Source: Betaproteobacteria bacterium
GTDB taxonomy: Bacteria > Pseudomonadota > Gammaproteobacteria > Tethybacterales > Tethybacteraceae
Assembly: GCA_026710225.1 (NCBI GenBank)
Contig: JAPORI010000115.1
Location: forward strand, 1-18,744
Direction: 5' to 3'
DNA: 18,744 nucleotides
The notes beneath the pieces are model-generated. The model had not been told where the DNA came from. It made no database searches and saw only the letters and a program-made list of their open reading frames with translations. Below are positions 13,641 through 18,744 of this stretch, in pieces (position 1 is the first letter of the stretch; every line of letters starts with the position of its first letter). Position numbers and translations under genes: made by a program.

Positions 13641-15600
13641 CGGCAACCTGCACTGCTGAACTGCCGTTTCTGATCGCATCGCGCAAGCCGGCTTCCGAAT
13701 CCGGCTGGTAACTGCGCAGCCGGGAGGCGGCGGCATCGGTAACCGTTACCGATGCGATGAATTCGCGCAAATCGATTCTCGAGAAGTCGATGCGCGCAAA
13801 CTGCTCGGCAGTGAAGCCGGGACAGGCGCCGCCTTGATAAGCAGAGCTGCCCAGCTGCTGCCAGCCCTGGGTGGCAACCTGCCGGGCGATCAATGAGTTG
13901 TAGCAGCAGTAATACTCGCGTTCGGTCCTGCAAAACGGACCGCTGCAGCGTTCATCGTGCTTTACACACAAACCGGCGCCGGCGCGCATCCCGAGCAGCT
14001 GTTCGGACTTTTCACACGCGAGCAAATCGGCGATCACCGAAGCGGCAACCATGATCGCAAACGAGGTTGGGTCAAAGCTAAGTGCAATACCCGAAGAGCC
14101 GATCTGCACCTGCACTCCGTAATAGGAAAACAGATTGCCCATCTGCGCACCGGATCCGGGCAGCGATCCGAGTATCCCGGCCAGACTGGTTTGCAGGTCC
14201 TCGGCGTAGAGCACATCGAACACGTATTTGCTGCCGGAAGCCGGTGCACCGCGCTTTAGCGCCCGCATGCCCAGGCCGGCGAGCAGTGCTGCGTTGGTGC
14301 GGTTGCGACCGGCGGCAGAATTGCGGCAGCAGTCGGATGCTCCCCAGCCGATCTTGTCGCGACACACCGCGGCAGTGCCGGCGAAGATGCGCATCTGATT
14401 GGCATCCAGATAGGTCGATGCCTGGCGACCAGCCTCCAGCAGCGCAACCGCGGCGGCCATGTCGGATGCGGCAGTTGCGGCATCAGCCGGATTCGGTGCG
14501 CAGTTGCCGCCCGGACACAGTTCGGTGTCTTTTATCGGACAGGCAACCATTTCGTGCTGCGGCCGACGCTGCGGACAATGATAGTTCTGGGCACTAATCT
14601 GGCAGGTGCCGTTCTTGGTAAACAAGCAGTTGCCGGTTCCCTGGCGCAGGCAGCCAAGCGAATTCAGGCTCGAACATTTTTGCAGGGAACTGGCGCGGTT
14701 GCGGGCAGCCAGATAGGCGCTGTCGTAACTTGCCCGCATCTGCATGTGAAACTCACCGCCGCCGCCGACCACCACCTTGGCATCAATCCGGTTGCTGCCC
14801 ACCTGCAGATGAGCAAGCAAATCGATGTTCACCCGCCGCTGCCAGCTGTGGCCCAGTTCCCAGCCGTAGCAGTTTTGCGCGGTGTAGCATACCCGATTGT
14901 GGTAGGGAACATCGAGGCGATCGCCGCCATAGGGGCCGACATAGACTAGCTTGCCGTTGACCTTGATGAGCAGCCAGTCGTCGAAGTTCAGATGGGTGAT
15001 CGCAAACGAACTGAACTTGGACAGCGAATCCAGTTCGAACTCGATGCTGCGCTCGTAGACATTCGAGTTCCAGTAGTTGTCGCCGACCGAACCGGCCTCG
15101 ATTGCGACCGCATCCCCCTGCTGGTTGGCCCGGGCGTAGACATCGGAACTGCTCACCGCCAGTTCAAGGGCGCCAAAGTCCTCATCCCGCCGACAGGCCT
15201 GGTTCTGCCAGATCGGATCGCGTTGGCGCATCCCGCCGCTGGTGCAGCGCTGGCTGCTGGAATTCGGATCCAGGACATACTCCTTGAAGATCGGATCGAG
15301 ACGATCGGGTGCGTCCGGCGACGAGCGCGGCGCAGTGAGGAAACTTGCTGTCGCCTGACAGGCGTGTTCACCGTCGGCACAGCGGCGGATGCGCAACTGG
15401 TTGCCGCGCTGGCGCGCCTGCGGCATCGACATGCCGGTCGCTGTGGCCGCACCGGCCTTGAGGGTGGTGAGAAGATCGGCGGCCTGAACATTGGCGGAAC
15501 TGGTGCCGGGCACGAAAACGTGCTGCTGCAAGGAATCATCTCCGGCGATCGCTGGCGCGGCAAATGCCAGCAACAGGATTGTGAAAACCGCGCCGCTCAC
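13633..15600 (-). CDS. traN: Conjugal transfer mating-pair stabilisation protein TraN
   Basis: TraN (655 residues) is the large cysteine-rich outer-membrane protein that stabilises mating pairs by contacting the recipient surface. It begins with GTG at 15600 in a GTGA overlap with the trbC stop and has a signal peptide SGAVFTILLLAFAAPAIAG. The middle has a beta-sandwich-like region (about residues 180-300, including FDDWLLIKVNGKLVYVGPYG). Next comes a Cys-rich part with CPIKDTELCPGGNCAPNP. The C-terminal domain matches TraN: CCRNSAAG, GLCVKHDERCSGPFCRTER and YYCCYNSLIARQVATQGWQQ. The many cysteines fit the CxxC-bearing TraF encoded downstream. Confidence 0.95.
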   Translation of the reverse strand: MSGAVFTILLLAFAAPAIAGDDSLQQHVFVPGTSSANVQAADLLTTLKAGAATATGMSMPQARQRGNQLRIRRCADGEHACQATASFLTAPRSSPDAPDRLDPIFKEYVLDPNSSSQRCTSGGMRQRDPIWQNQACRRDEDFGALELAVSSSDVYARANQQGDAVAIEAGSVGDNYWNSNVYERSIEFELDSLSKFSSFAITHLNFDDWLLIKVNGKLVYVGPYGGDRLDVPYHNRVCYTAQNCYGWELGHSWQRRVNIDLLAHLQVGSNRIDAKVVVGGGGEFHMQMRASYDSAYLAARNRASSLQKCSSLNSLGCLRQGTGNCLFTKNGTCQISAQNYHCPQRRPQHEMVACPIKDTELCPGGNCAPNPADAATAASDMAAAVALLEAGRQASTYLDANQMRIFAGTAAVCRDKIGWGASDCCRNSAAGRNRTNAALLAGLGMRALKRGAPASGSKYVFDVLYAEDLQTSLAGILGSLPGSGAQMGNLFSYYGVQVQIGSSGIALSFDPTSFAIMVAASVIADLLACEKSEQLLGMRAGAGLCVKHDERCSGPFCRTEREYYCCYNSLIARQVATQGWQQLGSSAYQGGACPGFTAEQFARIDFSRIDLREFIASVTVTDAAASRLRSYQPDSEAGLRDAIRNGSSAVQVADD

Positions 15601-16088
15601 CTGATCAGCCGGGTGCGCAACTGACTAGCGTAGTTGCCGAGTTTTGAATCGGAACGATGGCCGGCAATCTGCTGCAAGGCGTAGGCAAGTGAAACATCGC
15701 CGCGCACTGCTGCGTGATCGGTGCCGTCGCTGACTAAAAACAGCGGCACCGCCTGCACAGCATGTTTTTCGAACTGGCGCGGATCGATCTGCCAGATCGC
15801 TGCGGCGTGCGGATCGATTTGGGAGATGATTCGCGCGGTCTGCTGCATGCTGCGCTGATGCAGGCCGTTGAGCACCAGCACGATGCCGGCGTCGGCAGCA
15901 TCAGCGGCCAGTTGCCTGAGACTGGCCGCCGGCATGCTGAATGAAACCAGCACCATCGCCGCCGGTTGAGCCGCGCGTTTTTCCAAAGCCGCATAGTCGC
16001 GGGCGAGCTGGCCGATATCGACTCCCGGCCCGGCGGACGCGGACGCGGCCAGCAGCAGCGCTGCGATGCTAGATACCCAGCGCTCCAC
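15597..16088 (-). CDS. trbC: F-type pilin assembly protein TrbC
   Basis: TrbC is a periplasmic F-pilus assembly factor (PF09673). The best start is the GTG at 16088, giving 163 residues with a signal peptide VERWVSSIAALLLAASASA; the longer frame from 16154 would put non-signal residues in front. There is no good ribosome-binding site, so coupling to traU, which it overlaps by 20 bases, is likely. The family core is clear: MVLVSFSMPAASLRQLAADA, then GIVLVLNGL, IDPRQFEKHAVQAVPLFLVS and GDVSLAYALQQIA. It ends in a GTGA overlap with traN. Confidence 0.9.
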   Translation of the reverse strand: MERWVSSIAALLLAASASAGPGVDIGQLARDYAALEKRAAQPAAMVLVSFSMPAASLRQLAADAADAGIVLVLNGLHQRSMQQTARIISQIDPHAAAIWQIDPRQFEKHAVQAVPLFLVSDGTDHAAVRGDVSLAYALQQIAGHRSDSKLGNYASQLRTRLIR

Positions 16089-17097
16089 TGCAACAGTTGC
16101 GCTTGCGAAACAGCAAATAGGCGAAGTCCTCGCCGGTTGTCGGCCATTCGGCACCTCTGGCCCACTTTTCCGGCGACGATCCGAACGGCTGGCAGCAGCG
16201 GCCGGCGCTCTTGGCCTGAGCCTGCGGATGAATCATCGTCATCTTGTAGGCGCGCTTGTGAATCTGCGCCAGCGACAGCCAACCGGCCGAACACTGGGCG
16301 CGATCACCGTGGGTGTAGACGGCGGCACCGGTTCGATGCAGCTTGAAAGCCAGGCGCGCAGCCAGATGAGCGGAAGACTGGCGGCCGGATACATGCGCGG
16401 CGATGTTGCCAACCAACGGATACAGCGGTCCGCCGCAGCCGTTGCACCACCACAGTTCATCACGCGGCCAGTCGGCGGTTGCAGCCAGACAGTCGGCGGC
16501 GCAGGCGGCAACGCCGGCCAGATTGGCAGTGAAATGCATCTCCGGCGTCAGCAAGGCGGCAAGCTGATCATCCTCCCAGGTCGCGTCCAGTTCACTGACG
16601 TAGGCAAGGTCCCAACCGGCTCTTTCGATGCAGTCGAAGTCGAGCAACACCTCCAGCCAGTGCAGGATCGGATTGACATACCAGTGTGCATGATAGAAAG
16701 CGAACGAAGCGCTGCCCCGATCGCCGCCGCCGGCCGCGGAACCTGCGCGCGCGCCGGGCATGCGCGCCGGCAGACCCGGATGCAGTTGCAATCCGCCGAG
16801 GGTTACCAGACAGTATGGAGTGCGGGTTACTTCCACCACCCGGACCGGTTCCCAGAAACCGAGCCGAAATCCGAATTTGGGTGGATTGCCGCAAGCGCAC
16901 AGGCCGCCGTCTTGTTCGTAGGCGTCCTGCTGACCTGAATCGGCGAGTTGGAAGGAACCGAAGGTTATCGGGAAGATGCACGACCAGCAGATGTCGGATA
17001 CCGGATTGATCCAGCGACCCTCGCAAGCGGCATTTGCCGCCGCCGGCAGCAGCAAACCGATCACGGTTGCGAGCAAAGCTGCCATTGACCTAATCAT
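16069..17097 (-). CDS. traU: Conjugal transfer protein TraU
   Basis: TraU (342 residues) is a periplasmic protein needed for F-type DNA transfer. Its signal peptide is MIRSMAALLATVIGLLLPAAANA. The family start CEGRWINPVSDICWSCIFPI follows, then GGLCACGNPP, GFRLGFWEPVRVVEVTRTPYC, FAFYHAHWYVNPILHWLE and WWCNGCGGPLYPLVG. The C-terminus has the Lys-Arg-Cys-rich ending FAYLLFRKRNCC. The many conserved cysteines imply disulfides. The ATG at 17097 overlaps the traW stop by ATGA. An insert around residues 110-130, rich in Gly, Ala and Arg (ARAGSAAGGGDRGSA), looks specific to this lineage. Confidence 0.96.
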   Translation of the reverse strand: MIRSMAALLATVIGLLLPAAANAACEGRWINPVSDICWSCIFPITFGSFQLADSGQQDAYEQDGGLCACGNPPKFGFRLGFWEPVRVVEVTRTPYCLVTLGGLQLHPGLPARMPGARAGSAAGGGDRGSASFAFYHAHWYVNPILHWLEVLLDFDCIERAGWDLAYVSELDATWEDDQLAALLTPEMHFTANLAGVAACAADCLAATADWPRDELWWCNGCGGPLYPLVGNIAAHVSGRQSSAHLAARLAFKLHRTGAAVYTHGDRAQCSAGWLSLAQIHKRAYKMTMIHPQAQAKSAGRCCQPFGSSPEKWARGAEWPTTGEDFAYLLFRKRNCCSGALGI

Positions 17098-17747
17098 TTT
17101 TCACCCCCGGCCAGCGCCCGGGTTTCGATGCGCAGCATGTGGCCCTGTCCGGTTACCACCGCCGGATAGGATTCGATCGCCAGCCGCCGCGCCAGCGCGC
17201 CATCCTGATCGAAATAGGCGCGCAGACCGCTGGCCTTGGCAAATGCCGTCGGCGATCCGGCAACCAGAATCGGATAGGTGCGGCCGGCTTTGCGAGCCTG
17301 GGCGCGGGCAAAGGCGCGCTGGCGCAAATCGCGGTCATCGAAAAACACCAGCCGGGGGGCAAAGCTGGTTTCGGCAAACGGATTGATTAGCGAGCCGGCC
17401 GGATGCAGCAGCCGGCCCTGCCGGTCATGCACTGGTGCATGAAGGGTGACACTCGGATCGAAGATGCGCAGCGAATCCTTTGTCGCGCCCGGCACCGCAA
17501 TGCGCACCGGCGGCTGGTTGACATAGGCAACCGCCCGCTGCCGGCGGGCGCGGCGATCGGCAAGTGCCGCATCCGATTGCATGTAGCGCGCCGCGGCAGA
17601 CTTGATTTGCACCAGCATACTCGTCTCGGCAACCGGATACAGCGGGCCGAAGGCGTTGTTGGCATCCGGGAACACAGTCGCCGGCACCGCCAGTGCCGCC
17701 AGCAGCGCAGCGGCCGCTGCGATCAGCAACGCCGAGCGCATCTTCAC
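17094..17747 (-). CDS. traW: Conjugal transfer protein TraW
   Basis: TraW (215-217 residues) is a periplasmic F-pilus assembly factor that works with TrbC. A signal peptide covers about residues 1-25 (hydrophobic ALLIAAAAALLAALAVPA). Family elements are FGPLYPVAETSMLVQI near the mature N-terminus, RIFDPSVTLHAPV and LHPAGSLINPFAE, LVFFDDRDLRQRAFA and YPILVAG. The frame can start at GTG 17747 (GTGA overlap with the traC stop) or at ATG 17741, two codons later; neither has a strong ribosome-binding site, so coupling to traC is likely. Confidence 0.93.
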   Translation of the reverse strand: MKMRSALLIAAAAALLAALAVPATVFPDANNAFGPLYPVAETSMLVQIKSAAARYMQSDAALADRRARRQRAVAYVNQPPVRIAVPGATKDSLRIFDPSVTLHAPVHDRQGRLLHPAGSLINPFAETSFAPRLVFFDDRDLRQRAFARAQARKAGRTYPILVAGSPTAFAKASGLRAYFDQDGALARRLAIESYPAVVTGQGHMLRIETRALAGGEK

Positions 17748-18744
17748 TGGCCGCGCTCGGCGAGCACCGCCTCGAGCGCGTCGGCAATCGCCAAGCCAGA
17801 GGCGCGCTTTTGCTCGATCGCCTGATGGTCCTCGGCCCGACTCGAAAAAAGCAGCCGGGCAAACGGATCGATCACCAGCCGGCAGACACCGGTTCCCAGA
17901 CCTTCGCAGCGCATCAGGATTTCGGCGAAGCGCCCCGGTTCGGTTGCCAGCGACTGCAACAACTCGTGCTCGCCGGCATTGAGCAGCAGCTGGCCGTCCG
18001 CGCGCAAGCGGGCGATCTCCTCGGACTTCTGCGCCAGCAGCATCATCCAGTCCGAATTGACGTAGGCGGCGCGGGCGGCGGCCGAGGAGAAGAAGTCGGC
18101 AACGCTTTGCGTTGCGGTGAGAAATGCGCCGTTGTATTTGCGGGCGCGGCGAAAGCCGTTTTCGATGAATTCGGTGGTGTGCTCGCCGCGCAGCATCTGC
18201 CAGGCCTCGTCGATGATCACCAGCTTGCGCCGGTCGCGGGATGCATACATCTGCTGATTGATCAGAAACACCAGCTGCATGAGCACCACCGCCTGCAACT
18301 CCGGCATCGCCTTTAGCTCTTCGAGTTCGAGCAGGCAGAAACTGGCGCCAAAGCGGACATTGGCGGCGCCGTCGAACCAGCGGCCGTATGATCCGCCCCG
18401 GCAGTAGGCGTTGAGCATCGCGGCCATCTCGGCCAAGCGCTGATCGGAATGCTGCCGCGCTCCTTCTTCAAGCTGGGCGCGCAAGTCGGAGGGACGGGCC
18501 GCGTTGCCGCACCGCTCCCAGGTCTTGAGAATCGCCTCTTCGAGGCGGGCCAGCTGGTAGTCGCCGAGTCCCTGCGGACCGATCATCTGCGCAAACAGCG
18601 GCCGCAACTGATGCATGTCGGTCTCGATATCGGAAACGAAAGTGAACGGATTCAGGCACAAATCCGATTCGCGCTTGAAACGAATCAACTGGCCGCCGAG
18701 CAGGTCGCACAGCTTTTGGTAGGAACCGCCGACATCGATGATCC
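17744..18744 (-). CDS. traC: Conjugation ATPase TraC, VirB4 family (C-terminal part)
   Basis: TraC powers F-type pilus assembly and transfer at the inner membrane. About 332 C-terminal residues are visible; the frame is open to the right edge, beginning IIDVGGSYQKLCDLLGGQ, typical of the segment after Walker A in VirB4-type ATPases. Walker B is KLVIIDEAWQML (about 18232-18197). FIENGFRRARKYNGAFLTATQSVADFF follows, a conserved motif region. Walker A itself lies outside the window. An in-frame TTG at 18688 is not a true start, since the family sequence continues upstream. It is the first gene of the tra block seen here; traL, E, K, B and V would be expected further right. Confidence 0.95.
   Translation of the reverse strand, partial: IIDVGGSYQKLCDLLGGQLIRFKRESDLCLNPFTFVSDIETDMHQLRPLFAQMIGPQGLGDYQLARLEEAILKTWERCGNAARPSDLRAQLEEGARQHSDQRLAEMAAMLNAYCRGGSYGRWFDGAANVRFGASFCLLELEELKAMPELQAVVLMQLVFLINQQMYASRDRRKLVIIDEAWQMLRGEHTTEFIENGFRRARKYNGAFLTATQSVADFFSSAAARAAYVNSDWMMLLAQKSEEIARLRADGQLLLNAGEHELLQSLATEPGRFAEILMRCEGLGTGVCRLVIDPFARLLFSSRAEDHQAIEQKRASGLAIADALEAVLAERGQ

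Noticed and set aside
14992..16938. Plus-strand open frames of 210 and 290 codons
   Set aside because: They are antisense to traN, trbC and traU and have no support of their own.
1..18744. CRISPR arrays, tRNA, rRNA, insertion sequences or integrase genes
   Set aside because: I saw no regularly spaced short repeats, no tRNA- or rRNA-like stretch, and no transposase or recombinase motif in any frame. The repeats at 669-3618 are hundreds of bases apart and flank genes.

Overview
The window looks like a chromosomal segment of a GC-rich gammaproteobacterium. The main support is the core-genome block uvrA / MFS transporter / ssb, an arrangement familiar from Pseudomonas-like and related gammaproteobacteria, together with sigma70-type promoters and a Fur-box-like iron operator. 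Species cannot be assigned from the sequence alone.

Layout, left to right. (1) 1-123: the first codons of a secreted protein reading off the left edge on the minus strand, preceded by a Fur-box-like site. (2) About 124-3670: a less GC-rich accessory patch of small toxin-antitoxin and phage-defence genes. It holds a DUF433 antitoxin, a DUF1778 (TacA-type) antitoxin, a complete FitAB-type RHH/PIN module, and an Abi_2 (AbiD/AbiF, HEPN RNase) gene broken by one frameshift with a strong RNA hairpin just upstream of it. The genes are separated by three clear copies and one degenerate copy of a roughly 60-70 bp repeat, all in the same orientation. Three copies lie about 45-65 bases beyond the stop codon of ssb, abi and fitB, so the patch reads like a cassette array loaded behind ssb. 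(3) 3673-5312: ssb and an MFS exporter, coupled by an ATGA overlap. (4) 5383-8218: uvrA, divergent from MFS-ssb, with interlocked promoters. (5) 8191-18744: a minus-strand F-type type IV secretion/conjugation operon. In transcription order it reads traC (partial), traW, traU, trbC, traN, a small secreted protein of unknown function, traF, traH, traG and a 59-residue ORF that overlaps the 3' end of uvrA by 28 bases.

How the parts work together. UvrA and SSB serve DNA repair and replication. The tra genes encode the ATPase (TraC), periplasmic pilus-assembly factors (TraW, TraU, TrbC, TraF, TraH), outer-membrane mating-pair stabilisation (TraN) and the inner-membrane TraG. Nearly every tra junction overlaps by a few bases or is separated by at most a few, implying one translationally coupled transcript. 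No relaxase, coupling protein, integrase or transposase is visible, so mobility cannot be judged from this window. The most interesting parts are the repeat-delimited defence/TA array, the structured RNA candidate beside the HEPN-type Abi gene, two convergent antitoxins without toxins, and the abrupt collision of the tra operon with uvrA.
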